From Loxodes magnus (Eukaryota; Ciliophora; Karyorelictea; Loxodida; Loxodidae), in NCBI GenBank assembly GCA_946699065.1, contig CAMPDV010002056.1, positions 20,027 through 84,026 of the forward strand: 64,000 nt of DNA. Direction: 5' to 3'. The first letter of the stretch is position 1; each line of letters begins with the position of its first letter. The translations under genes were made by a program, and so were the position numbers. The notes under the pieces were generated by a model. It saw nothing but the letters and a program-made list of their open reading frames with translations, was not told the DNA's origin and searched no databases. This document shows, in pieces, positions 1 through 10,360 of this stretch.

Positions 1-1
1 C

Positions 2-3000
2 ATCGTATCGGGAAGTTTAGATAAGACGGTGAGACTATGGGACGTCAAGACAGGTACCTGTAAGACCATGAGTGGTCACACTAGTTATGTATATGCTGTG
101 GCTATATCCAGTGATTCAGAGTTCATCGTATCGGGAAGTTATGATTCTACGGTGAGACTATGGGACGTCAAGACAGGTACCTGTAAGACCATGAGTGGTC
201 ACACTAGTTATGTATATGCTGTGGCTATATCCAGTGATTCAGAGTTCATCGTATCGGGAAGTTATGATTCTACGGTGAGACTATGGGACTTCATGACAGG
301 TACCTGTAAGACCATGAGTGGTCACACTAGTTATGTATATGCTGTGGCTATATCCAGTGATTCAGAGTTCATCGTATCGGGAAGTTTAGATAAGACGGTG
401 AGACTATGGGACGTCAAGACAGGTACCTGTAAGACCATGAGTGGTCACACTAGTTATGTATATGCTGTGGCTATATCCAGTGATTCAGAGTTCATCGTAT
501 CGGGAAGTTTAGATAAGACGGTGAGACTATGGGACGTCAAGACAGGTACCTGTAAGACCATGAGTGGTCACACTAATTCTGTATATGTTTTGACTATATC
601 CAGTGATTCAGAGTTCATCGTATCGGGAAGTTTAGATAAGACGGTGAGACTATGGGACGTCAAGACAGGTACCTGTAAGACCATGAGTGGTCACACTAGT
701 TATGTATATGCTGTGGCTATATCCAGTGATTCAGAGTTCATCGTATCGGGAAGTTATGATTCTACGGTGAGACTATGGGACTTCATGACAGGTACCTGTA
801 AGACCATGAGTGGTCACACTAGTTATGTATATGCTGTGGCTATATCCAGTGATTCAGAGTTCATCGTATCGGGAAGTTATGAATCTACGGTGAGACTATG
901 GGACGTCAAGACAGGTACCTGTAAGACCATGAGTGGTCACACTAATTCTGTATATGTTTTGACTATATCCAGTGATTCAGAGTTCATCGTATCGGGAAGT
1001 TTAGATAAGACGGTGAGACTATGGGACGTCAAGACAGGTACCTGTAAGACCATGAGTGGTCACACTAGTTATGTATATGCTGTGGCTATATCCAGTGATT
1101 CAGAGTTCATCGTATCGGGAAGTTATGATTCTACGGTGAGACTATGGGACTTCATGACAGGTACCTGTAAGACCATGAGTGGTCACACTAGTTATGTATA
1201 TGCTGTGGCTATATCCAGTGATTCAGAGTTCATCGTATCGGGAAGTTATGAATCTACGGTGAGACTATGGGACGTCAAGACAGGTACCTGTAAGACCATG
1301 AGTGGTCACACTAGTTATGTATATGCTGTGGCTATATCCAGTGATTCAGAGTTCATCGTATCGGGAAGTGATGATTCTACGGTGAGACTATGGGACGTCA
1401 AGACAGGTACCTGTAAGACCATGAGTGGTCACACTAGTTATGTATATGTTTTGACTATATCCAGTGATTCAGAGTTCATCGTATCGGGAAGTTTAGATAA
1501 GACGGTGAGACTATGGGACGTCAAGACAGGTACCTGTAAGACCATGAGTGGTCACACTAGTTATGTATATGCTGTGGCTATATCCAGTGATTCAGAGTTC
1601 ATCGTATCGGGAAGTTATGATTCTACGGTGAGACTATGGGACGTCAAGACAGGTACCTGTAAGACCATGAGTGGTCACACTAGTTATGTATATGCTGTGG
1701 CTATATCCAGTGATTCAGAGTTCATCGTATCGGGAAGTTTAGATAAGACGGTGAGACTATGGGACGTCAAGACAGGTACCTGTAAGACCATGAGTGGTCA
1801 CACTAGTTATGTATATGCTGTGGCTATATCCAGTGATTCAGAGTTCATCGTATCGGGAAGTGATGATTCTACGGTGAGACTATGGGACGTCAAGACAGGT
1901 ACCTGTAAGACCATGAGTGGTCACACTAATTCTGTATATGTTTTGACTATATCCAGTGATTCAGAGTTCATCGTATCGGGAAGTTTAGATAAGACGGTGA
2001 GACTATGGGACGTCAAGACAGGTACCTGTAAGACCATGAGTGGTCACACTAGTTATGTATATGTTTTGACTATATCCAGTGATTCAGAGTTCATCGTATC
2101 GGGAAGTTTAGATAAGACGGTGAGACTATGGGACGTCAAGACAGGTACCTGTAAGACCATGAGTGGTCACACTAGTTATGTATATGCTGTGGCTATATCC
2201 AGTGATTCAGAGTTCATCGTATCGGGAAGTTATGATTCTACGGTGAGACTATGGGACGTCAAGACAGGTACCTGTAAGACCATGAGTGGTCACACTAGTT
2301 ATGTATATGCTGTGGCTATATCCAGTGATTCAGAGTTCATCGTATCGGGGAGTTATGAATCTACGGTGAGACTATGGGACGTCAAGACAGGTACCTGTAA
2401 GACCATGAGTGGTCACACTAGTTATGTATATGCTGTGGCTATATCCAGTGATTCAGAGTTCATCGTATCGGGAAGTGATGATTCTACGGTGAGACTATGG
2501 GACGTCAAGACAGGTACCTGTAAGACCATGAGTGGTCACACTAATTCTGTATATGTTTTGACTATATCCAGTGATTCAGAGTTCATCGTATCGGGAAGTT
2601 TAGATAAGACGGTGAGACTATGGGACGTCAAGACAGGTACCTGTAAGACCATGAGTGGTCACACTAGTTATGTATATGCTGTGGCTATATCCAGTGATTC
2701 AGAGTTCATCGTATCGGGAAGTGATGATTCTACGGTGAGACTATGGGACTTCATGACAGGTACCTGTAAGACCATGAGTGGTCACACTAGTTATGTATAT
2801 GCTGTGGCTATATCCAGTGATTCAGAGTTCATCGTATCGGGAAGTTATGAATCTACGGTGAGACTATGGGACGTCAAGACAGGTACCTGTAAGACCATGA
2901 GTGGTCACACTAGTTATGTATATGCTGTGGCTATATCCAGTGATTCAGAGTTCATCGTATCGGGAAGTGATGATTCTACGGTGAGACTATGGGACGTCAA

Positions 3001-5437
3001 GACAGGTACCTGTAAGACCATGAGTGGTCACACTAGTTATGTATATGTTTTGACTATATCCAGTGATTCAGAGTTCATCGTATCGGGAAGTTATGATTCT
3101 ACGGTGAGACTATGGGACGTCAAGACAGGTACCTGTAAGACCATGAGTGGTCACACTAGTTATGTATATGCTGTGGCTATATCCAGTGATTCAGAGTTCA
3201 TCGTATCGGGAAGTTATGATTCTACGGTGAGACTATGGGACGTCAAGACAGGTACCTGTAAGACCATGAGTGGTCACACTAGTTATGTATATGCTGTGGC
3301 TATATCCAGTGATTCAGAGTTCATCGTATCGGGGAGTTATGAATCTACGGTGAGACTATGGGACGTCAAGACAGGTACCTGTAAGACCATGAGTGGTCAC
3401 ACTAGTTATGTATATGCTGTGGCTATATCCAGTGATTCAGAGTTCATCGTATCGGGAAGTTTAGATAAGACGGTGAGACTATGGGACGTCAAGACAGGTA
3501 CCTGTAAGACCATGAGTGGTCACACTAGTTATGTATATGCTGTGGCTATATCCAGTGATTCAGAGTTCATCGTATCGGGAAGTTTAGATAAGACGGTGAG
3601 ACTATGGGACGTCAAGACAGGTACCTGTAAGACCATGAGTGGTCACACTAGTTATGTATATGCTGTGGCTATATCCAGTGATTCAGAGTTCATCGTATCG
3701 GGAAGTTATGATTCTACGGTGAGACTATGGGACGTCAAGACAGGTACCTGTAAGACCATGAGTGGTCACACTAGTTATGTATATGCTGTGGCTATATCCA
3801 GTGATTCAGAGTTCATCGTATCGGGAAGTTATGATTCTACGGTGAGACTATGGGACTTCATGACAGGTACCTGTAAGACCATGAGTGGTCACACTAGTTA
3901 TGTATATGCTGTGGCTATATCCAGTGATTCAGAGTTCATCGTATCGGGGAGTTATGATTCTACGGTGAGACTATGGGACGTCAAGACAGGTACCTGTAAG
4001 ACCATGAGTGGTCACACTAGTTATGTATATGCTGTGGCTATATCCAGTGATTCAGAGTTCATCGTATCGGGAAGTTTAGATAAGACGGTGAGACTATGGG
4101 ACGTCAAGACAGGTACCTGTAAGACCATGAGTGGTCACACTAGTTATGTATATGCTGTGGCTATATCCAGTGATTCAGAGTTCATCGTATCGGGAAGTTA
4201 TGATTCTACGGTGAGACTATGGGACGTCAAGACAGGTACCTGTAAGACCATGAGTGGTCACACTAGTTATGTATATGCTGTGGCTATATCCAGTGATTCA
4301 GAGTTCATCGTATCGGGGAGTTATGATTCTACGGTGAGACTATGGGACGTCAAGACAGGTACCTGTAAGACCATGAGTGGTCACACTAGTTATGTATATG
4401 CTGTGGCTATATCCAGTGATTCAGAGTTCATCGTATCGGGAAGTTATGATTCTACGGTGAGACTATGGGACGTCAAGACAGGTACCTGTAAGACCATGAG
4501 TGGTCACACTAGTTATGTATATGCTGTGGCTATATCCAGTGATTCAGAGTTCATCGTATCGGGAAGTTATGATTCTACGGTGAGACTATGGGACGTCAAG
4601 ACAGGTACCTGTAAGACCATGAGTGGTCACACTAGTTATGTATATGCTGTGGCTATATCCAGTGATTCAGAGTTCATCGTATCGGGGAGTTATGATTCTA
4701 CGGTGAGACTATGGGACGTCAAGACAGGTACCTGTAAGACCATGAGTGGTCACACTAGTTATGTATATGCTGTGGCTATATCCAGTGATTCAGAGTTCAT
4801 CGTATCGGGAAGTTATGATTCTACGGTGAGACTATGGGACGTCAAGACAGGTACCTGTAAGACCATGAGTGGTCACACTAGTTATGTATATGCTGTGGCT
4901 ATATCCAGTGATTCAGAGTTCATCGTATCGGGAAGTTATGATTCTACGGTGAGACTATGGGACTTCATGACAGGTACCTGTAAGACCATGAGTGGTCACA
5001 CTAGTTATGTATATGCTGTGGCTATATCCAGTGATTCAGAGTTCATCGTATCGGGAAGTGATGATAATACGGTGAGACTAGGGGACGTCAAGACAGGTAC
5101 CTGTAAGACCATGAGTGGTCACACTAGTTCTTTATCATCTGTGGCTATATCCAGTGATTCAGAGTTCATCGTATCGGGAAGTGATGATAATACGGTGAGA
5201 CTATGGGACGTCAAGACAGGTACCTGTAAGACCATGAGTGGTCACACAGATTCTGTATATGCTGTGGCTATATCCAGTGATTCAGAGTTCATCGTATCGG
5301 GAAGTGATGATAAGACGGTGAGACTATGGGACGTCAAGACAGGTACCTGTAAGACCATGAGTGGTCACACTAGTTATGTATATGCTGTGGCTATATCCAG
5401 TGATTCAGAGTTCATCGTATCGGGAAGTGCAGATTAG
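2..5437 (+). CDS. WD40-repeat protein, partial, 5' end outside window
   Basis: The frame is open from base 2 to a TAG at 5435-5437, at least 1,811 codons and 44 WD40 units. The GTG at 29 is an internal Val codon, not a start, because no stop lies upstream in the window. WD40 blades form beta-propellers that bind proteins or other ligands. Such high-identity arrays are known at the C-terminus of STAND/NLR proteins, where an N-terminal effector and NACHT/NB-ARC domain precede them. Whether that holds here must be read from upstream sequence. Patch 1 is mostly SYVYAV, with NSVYVL and SYVYVL; patch 2 is YDS, LDK, DDS or YES. WDFM replaces WDVK in several units. A Trp-to-Gly change lies at 5081-5083. 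The size far exceeds a normal 7-blade domain. The TAG may be the real end, a nonsense mutation, or a sense codon. Confidence 0.75.
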   Translation: MVSGSLDKTVRLWDVKTGTCKTMSGHTSYVYAVAISSDSEFIVSGSYDSTVRLWDVKTGTCKTMSGHTSYVYAVAISSDSEFIVSGSYDSTVRLWDFMTGTCKTMSGHTSYVYAVAISSDSEFIVSGSLDKTVRLWDVKTGTCKTMSGHTSYVYAVAISSDSEFIVSGSLDKTVRLWDVKTGTCKTMSGHTNSVYVLTISSDSEFIVSGSLDKTVRLWDVKTGTCKTMSGHTSYVYAVAISSDSEFIVSGSYDSTVRLWDFMTGTCKTMSGHTSYVYAVAISSDSEFIVSGSYESTVRLWDVKTGTCKTMSGHTNSVYVLTISSDSEFIVSGSLDKTVRLWDVKTGTCKTMSGHTSYVYAVAISSDSEFIVSGSYDSTVRLWDFMTGTCKTMSGHTSYVYAVAISSDSEFIVSGSYESTVRLWDVKTGTCKTMSGHTSYVYAVAISSDSEFIVSGSDDSTVRLWDVKTGTCKTMSGHTSYVYVLTISSDSEFIVSGSLDKTVRLWDVKTGTCKTMSGHTSYVYAVAISSDSEFIVSGSYDSTVRLWDVKTGTCKTMSGHTSYVYAVAISSDSEFIVSGSLDKTVRLWDVKTGTCKTMSGHTSYVYAVAISSDSEFIVSGSDDSTVRLWDVKTGTCKTMSGHTNSVYVLTISSDSEFIVSGSLDKTVRLWDVKTGTCKTMSGHTSYVYVLTISSDSEFIVSGSLDKTVRLWDVKTGTCKTMSGHTSYVYAVAISSDSEFIVSGSYDSTVRLWDVKTGTCKTMSGHTSYVYAVAISSDSEFIVSGSYESTVRLWDVKTGTCKTMSGHTSYVYAVAISSDSEFIVSGSDDSTVRLWDVKTGTCKTMSGHTNSVYVLTISSDSEFIVSGSLDKTVRLWDVKTGTCKTMSGHTSYVYAVAISSDSEFIVSGSDDSTVRLWDFMTGTCKTMSGHTSYVYAVAISSDSEFIVSGSYESTVRLWDVKTGTCKTMSGHTSYVYAVAISSDSEFIVSGSDDSTVRLWDVKTGTCKTMSGHTSYVYVLTISSDSEFIVSGSYDSTVRLWDVKTGTCKTMSGHTSYVYAVAISSDSEFIVSGSYDSTVRLWDVKTGTCKTMSGHTSYVYAVAISSDSEFIVSGSYESTVRLWDVKTGTCKTMSGHTSYVYAVAISSDSEFIVSGSLDKTVRLWDVKTGTCKTMSGHTSYVYAVAISSDSEFIVSGSLDKTVRLWDVKTGTCKTMSGHTSYVYAVAISSDSEFIVSGSYDSTVRLWDVKTGTCKTMSGHTSYVYAVAISSDSEFIVSGSYDSTVRLWDFMTGTCKTMSGHTSYVYAVAISSDSEFIVSGSYDSTVRLWDVKTGTCKTMSGHTSYVYAVAISSDSEFIVSGSLDKTVRLWDVKTGTCKTMSGHTSYVYAVAISSDSEFIVSGSYDSTVRLWDVKTGTCKTMSGHTSYVYAVAISSDSEFIVSGSYDSTVRLWDVKTGTCKTMSGHTSYVYAVAISSDSEFIVSGSYDSTVRLWDVKTGTCKTMSGHTSYVYAVAISSDSEFIVSGSYDSTVRLWDVKTGTCKTMSGHTSYVYAVAISSDSEFIVSGSYDSTVRLWDVKTGTCKTMSGHTSYVYAVAISSDSEFIVSGSYDSTVRLWDVKTGTCKTMSGHTSYVYAVAISSDSEFIVSGSYDSTVRLWDFMTGTCKTMSGHTSYVYAVAISSDSEFIVSGSDDNTVRLGDVKTGTCKTMSGHTSSLSSVAISSDSEFIVSGSDDNTVRLWDVKTGTCKTMSGHTDSVYAVAISSDSEFIVSGSDDKTVRLWDVKTGTCKTMSGHTSYVYAVAISSDSEFIVSGSAD

Positions 5438-5440
5438 ACG
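3842..5440 (+). repeat. higher-order repeat A1, 13 units
   Basis: The block starts at a WDFM unit (gacttc at 3854) and ends with the GCA-GAT-TAG module. It is marked by YDS modules in which Gly is GGG rather than GGA (near 3949, 4317 and 4686) and by the Trp-to-Gly codon at 5081-5083. The same order recurs at 5810-7531 with one extra YDS unit. Confidence 0.9.
5435..5437 (+). other. first in-frame TAG (module GCA-GAT-TAG)
   Basis: This is the first in-frame stop. It sits at codon 40 of the repeat, where neighbours have AAG, AAT, GAG or TCT. The same three-codon module recurs in phase at the end of many later segments between 7.5 and 17 kb, and again at 45.5, 51.3, 51.6, 60.8-60.9, 62.6-62.8 and 63.98 kb. 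Each GCA-GAT-TAG differs from any of the common modules by about three bases, so the copies probably descend from one event. Confidence 0.9.
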
Positions 5441-7528
5441 GTGAGACTATGGGACGTCAAGACAGGTACCTGTAAGACCATGAGTGGTCACACTAGTGTT
5501 GTATATGCTGTGGCTATATCCAGTGATTCAGAGTTCATCGTATCGGGAAGTAGAGATAATACGGTGAGACTATGGGACGTCAAGACAGGTACCTGTAAGA
5601 CCATGAGTGGTCACACTAGTTATGTATATGCTGTGGCTATATCCAGTGATTCAGAGTTCATCGTATCGGGGAGTTATGATTCTACGGTGAGACTATGGGA
5701 CGTCAAGACAGGTACCTGTAAGACCATGAGTGGTCACACTAGTTATGTATATGCTGTGGCTATATCCAGTGATTCAGAGTTCATCGTATCGGGAAGTTAT
5801 GATTCTACGGTGAGACTATGGGACTTCATGACAGGTACCTGTAAGACCATGAGTGGTCACACTAGTTATGTATATGCTGTGGCTATATCCAGTGATTCAG
5901 AGTTCATCGTATCGGGGAGTTATGATTCTACGGTGAGACTATGGGACGTCAAGACAGGTACCTGTAAGACCATGAGTGGTCACACTAGTTATGTATATGC
6001 TGTGGCTATATCCAGTGATTCAGAGTTCATCGTATCGGGAAGTTTAGATAAGACGGTGAGACTATGGGACGTCAAGACAGGTACCTGTAAGACCATGAGT
6101 GGTCACACTAGTTATGTATATGCTGTGGCTATATCCAGTGATTCAGAGTTCATCGTATCGGGAAGTTATGATTCTACGGTGAGACTATGGGACGTCAAGA
6201 CAGGTACCTGTAAGACCATGAGTGGTCACACTAGTTATGTATATGCTGTGGCTATATCCAGTGATTCAGAGTTCATCGTATCGGGGAGTTATGATTCTAC
6301 GGTGAGACTATGGGACGTCAAGACAGGTACCTGTAAGACCATGAGTGGTCACACTAGTTATGTATATGCTGTGGCTATATCCAGTGATTCAGAGTTCATC
6401 GTATCGGGAAGTTATGATTCTACGGTGAGACTATGGGACGTCAAGACAGGTACCTGTAAGACCATGAGTGGTCACACTAGTTATGTATATGCTGTGGCTA
6501 TATCCAGTGATTCAGAGTTCATCGTATCGGGAAGTTATGATTCTACGGTGAGACTATGGGACGTCAAGACAGGTACCTGTAAGACCATGAGTGGTCACAC
6601 TAGTTATGTATATGCTGTGGCTATATCCAGTGATTCAGAGTTCATCGTATCGGGAAGTTATGATTCTACGGTGAGACTATGGGACGTCAAGACAGGTACC
6701 TGTAAGACCATGAGTGGTCACACTAGTTATGTATATGCTGTGGCTATATCCAGTGATTCAGAGTTCATCGTATCGGGGAGTTATGATTCTACGGTGAGAC
6801 TATGGGACGTCAAGACAGGTACCTGTAAGACCATGAGTGGTCACACTAGTTATGTATATGCTGTGGCTATATCCAGTGATTCAGAGTTCATCGTATCGGG
6901 AAGTTATGATTCTACGGTGAGACTATGGGACGTCAAGACAGGTACCTGTAAGACCATGAGTGGTCACACTAGTTATGTATATGCTGTGGCTATATCCAGT
7001 GATTCAGAGTTCATCGTATCGGGAAGTTATGATTCTACGGTGAGACTATGGGACTTCATGACAGGTACCTGTAAGACCATGAGTGGTCACACTAGTTATG
7101 TATATGCTGTGGCTATATCCAGTGATTCAGAGTTCATCGTATCGGGAAGTGATGATAATACGGTGAGACTAGGGGACGTCAAGACAGGTACCTGTAAGAC
7201 CATGAGTGGTCACACTAGTTCTTTATCATCTGTGGCTATATCCAGTGATTCAGAGTTCATCGTATCGGGAAGTGATGATAATACGGTGAGACTATGGGAC
7301 GTCAAGACAGGTACCTGTAAGACCATGAGTGGTCACACAGATTCTGTATATGCTGTGGCTATATCCAGTGATTCAGAGTTCATCGTATCGGGAAGTGATG
7401 ATAAGACGGTGAGACTATGGGACGTCAAGACAGGTACCTGTAAGACCATGAGTGGTCACACTAGTTATGTATATGCTGTGGCTATATCCAGTGATTCAGA
7501 GTTCATCGTATCGGGAAGTGCAGATTAG
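5441..7528 (+). pseudogene. in-frame WD40 segment, 17 units
   Basis: Seventeen WD40 units lie between the TAG at 5435 and the TAG at 7526-7528, in the same frame as the upstream CDS. It opens with a SVVYAV unit and then carries mainly SYVYAV/YDS units with one LDK and two WDFM units. It ends with the SSLSSV, DSVYAV and SYVYAV units seen before the first stop. There is no start codon beyond the internal ATG present in every unit (T-M-S), so it is unlikely to be an independent gene. It is either a decayed continuation of the upstream gene or, if TAG is sense or read through, part of the same protein. Confidence 0.55.
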
Positions 7529-7531
7529 ACG
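5810..7531 (+). repeat. higher-order repeat A2, 14 units
   Basis: This copy of 3842-5440 is longer by exactly one YDS unit. The WDFM-to-WDFM distance is 1,230 bp here and 1,107 bp in the first copy. It shares the Trp-to-Gly codon (7172-7174) and the GGG markers. A third, shorter version lies at 10361-11467 with the Trp-to-Gly codon at 11108-11110. Confidence 0.9.
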
Positions 7532-8758
7532 GTGAGACTATGGGACGTCAAGACAGGTACCTGTAAGACCATGAGTGGTCACACTAGTGTTGTATATGCT
7601 GTGGCTATATCCAGTGATTCAGAGTTCATCGTATCGGGAAGTAGAGATAATACGGTGAGACTATGGGACGTCAAGACAGGTACCTGTAAGACCATGAGTG
7701 GTCACACTAGTTATGTATATGCTGTGGCTATATCCAGTGATTCAGAGTTCATCGTATCGGGGAGTTATGATTCTACGGTGAGACTATGGGACGTCAAGAC
7801 AGGTACCTGTAAGACCATGAGTGGTCACACTAGTTATGTATCTGCTGTGGCTATATCCAGTGATTCAGAGTTCATCGTATCGGGAAGTGCAGATTAGACG
7901 GTGAGACTATGGGACGTCAAGACAGGTACCTGTAAGACCATGAGTGGTCACACAGATTCTGTATATGCTGTGGCTATATCCAGTGATTCAGAGTTCATCG
8001 TATCGGGAAGTGATGATAATACGGTGAGACTATGGGACTTCATGACAGGTACCTGTAAGACCATGAGTGGTCACACAGATTCTGTAAGATCTGTGGCTAT
8101 ATCCAGTGATTCAGAGTTCATCGTATCGGGAAGTGCAGATTAGACGGTGAGACTATGGGACGTCAAGACAGGTATCTGTAAGACCATGAGTGGTCACACA
8201 GATTCTGTATATGCTGTGGCTATATCCAGTGATTCAGAGTTCATCGTATCGGGAAGTGATGATAAAACGGTGAGACTATGGGACGTCAAGACAGGTACCT
8301 GTAAGACCATGAGTGGTCACACAGATTCTGTATATGCTGTGGCTATATCCAGTGATTCAGAGTTCATCGTATCGGGAAGTGATGATAATACGGTGAGACT
8401 ATGGGACGTCAAGACAGGTACCTGTAAGACCATGAGTGGTCACACAGATTCAATATATGCTGTGGCTATATCCAGTGATTCAGAGTTCATCGTATCGGGA
8501 AGTAGAGATAAGACGGTGAGACTATGGGACGTCAAGACAGGTACCTGTAAGACCATGAGTGGTCACACTAGTGTTGTATATGCTGTGGCTATATCCAGTG
8601 ATTCAGAGTTCATCGTATCGGGAAGTAGAGATAATACGGTGAGACTATGGGACGTCAAGACAGGTACCTGTAAGACCATGAGTGGTCACACAGATTCTTT
8701 ATCATCTGTGTCTATATCCAGTGATTCAGAGTTCATCGTATCGGGAAGTGCAGATTAG
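7532..8758 (+). pseudogene. WD40 segments of 3, 2 and 5 units, TAG-separated
   Basis: There are three in-frame stretches, 7532-7897, 7901-8143 and 8147-8758, each ending in GCA-GAT-TAG. They hold the rarer patch-1 modules SVVYAV, SYVSAV, DSVRSV, DSIYAV and DSLSSVS. The Asp-type patch (ACA-GAT-TCT) becomes common from here, whereas the left 5 kb uses ACT-AGT-TAT. The 8147 unit has ATC for ACC (Thr to Ile) near 8174. The same trio lies 3,936 bp downstream. Confidence 0.5.
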
Positions 8759-9499
8759 ACGGTGAGACTATGGGACGTCAAGACAGGTACCTGTAAGACC
8801 ATGAGTGGTCACACAGATTCTGTATATGCTGTGGCTATATCCAGTGATTCAGAGTTCATCGTATCGGGAAGTTGAGATAAGACGGTGAGACTATGGGACG
8901 TCAAGACAGGTACCTGTAAGACCATGAGTGGTCACACTAGTTATGTATATGCTGTGGCTATATCCAGTGATTCAGAGTTCATCGTATCGGGAAGTTATGA
9001 TTCTACGGTGAGACTATGGGACTTCATGACAGGTACCTGTAAGACCATGAGTGGTCACACAGATTCTGTATATGCTGTGGCTATATCCAGTGATTCAGAG
9101 TTCATCGTATCGGGAAGTTGAGATAAGACGGTGAGACTATGGGACGTCAAGACAGGTACCTGTAAGACCATGAGTGGTCACACAGATTCTGTATATGCTG
9201 TGGCTATATCCAGTGATTCAGAGTTCATCGTATCGGGAAGTTGAGATAATACGGTGAGACTATGGGACGTCAAGACAGGTACCTGTAAGACCATGAGTGG
9301 TCACACAGATTCTGTATTATCTGTAGCTATATCCAGTGATTCAGAGTTCATCGTATCGGGAAGTAGAGATAAGACTGTGAGACTATGGGACGTCAAGACA
9401 GGTACCTGTAAGACCATGAGTGGTCACACAGATTCTGTATATGCTGTGGCTATATCCAGTGATTCAGAGTTCATCGTATCGGGAAGTTGAGATAAGACG
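8759..9499 (+). pseudogene. stop-dense WD40 units, first TGA modules
   Basis: Single and paired units are separated by TGA codons (8873, 9119, 9242 and 9488). The longer open pieces are 8885-9121, which keeps a left-type SYVYAV/YDS unit followed by WDFM, and 9254-9490, which has the DSVLSV patch and an ACT-for-ACG synonymous change. This is the part that differs from the second 32-unit copy. Confidence 0.5.
8873..8875 (+). other. first in-frame TGA (codon 38)
   Basis: The first TGA replaces AGA (Arg) or TTA (Leu) just before the conserved B-C loop Asp. From here to the right edge TGA-GAT-AAG or TGA-GAT-AAT is the commonest in-frame stop module. One base change from AGA or TTA suffices to make it. 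Confidence 0.9.
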
Positions 9500-10357
9500 G
9501 TGAGACTATGGGACGTCAAGACAGGTACCTGTAAGACCATGAGTGGTCACACAGATTCTGTATTATCTGTGGCTATATCCAGTGATTCAGAGTTCATCGT
9601 ATCGGGAAGTAGAGATAAGACGGTGAGACTATGGGACGTCAAGACAGGTACCTGTAAGACCATGAGTGGTCACACAGATTCTGTATATGCTGTGGCTATA
9701 TCCAGTGATTCAGAGTTCATCGTATCGGGAAGTAGAGATAAGACGGTGAGACTATGGGACGTCAAGACAGGTACCTGTAAGACCATGAGTGGTCACACTA
9801 GTGTTGTATATGCTGTGGCTATATCCAGTGATTCAGAGTTCATCGTATCGGGAAGTGATGATAATACGGTGAGACTATGGGACGTCAAGACAGGTACCTG
9901 TAAGACCATGAGTGGTCACACAGATTCTGTATATGCTGTGGCTATATCCAGTGATTCAGAGTTCATCGTATCGGGAAGTGATGATAAGACGGTGAGACTA
10001 TGGGACGTCAAGACAGGTACCTGTAAGACCATGAGTGGTCACACTAGTTATGTATATGCTGTGGCTATATCCAGTGATTCAGAGTTCATCGTATCGGGAA
10101 GTAGAGATAATACGGTGAGACTATGGGACGTCAAGACAGGTACCTGTAAGACCATGAGTGGTCACACAGATTCTGTATATGCTGTGGCTATATCCAGTGA
10201 TTCAGAGTTCATCGTATCGGGAAGTGATGATAAGACGGTGAGACTATGGGACGTCAAGACAGGTACCTGTAAGACCATGAGTGGTCACACTAGTTATGTA
10301 TCTGCTGTGGCTATATCCAGTGATTCAGAGTTCATCGTATCGGGAAGTGCAGATTAG
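9500..10357 (+). pseudogene. in-frame WD40 segment, 7 units
   Basis: Seven units lie between a TGA and a GCA-GAT-TAG. Patch 1 is DSVLSV, DSVYAV, SVVYAV, DSVYAV, SYVYAV, DSVYAV, SYVSAV. Patch 2 is RDK, RDK, DDN, DDK, RDN, DDK, then the TAG module. Seven units could form one propeller in length, but the segment has no start of its own. An identical segment lies at 13436-14293. Confidence 0.5.
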
Positions 10358-10360
10358 ACG

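Larger units (their letters stand above)
6425..10360 (+). repeat. 32-unit higher-order repeat, copy 1 (3,936 bp)
   Basis: The module order, WDFM units, Trp-to-Gly unit, ATC-for-ACC (G-I-C) unit, SVVYAV, DSVRSV and DSIYAV units and stop positions recur exactly 3,936 bp downstream. The two copies abut. They differ mainly at the units covering about 8760-9240. Confidence 0.85.

Noticed and set aside
5429..5437. TAG module as a plus-one/minus-one compensated frameshift
   Set aside because: Three plain substitutions explain it equally well and the flanking register is unchanged.
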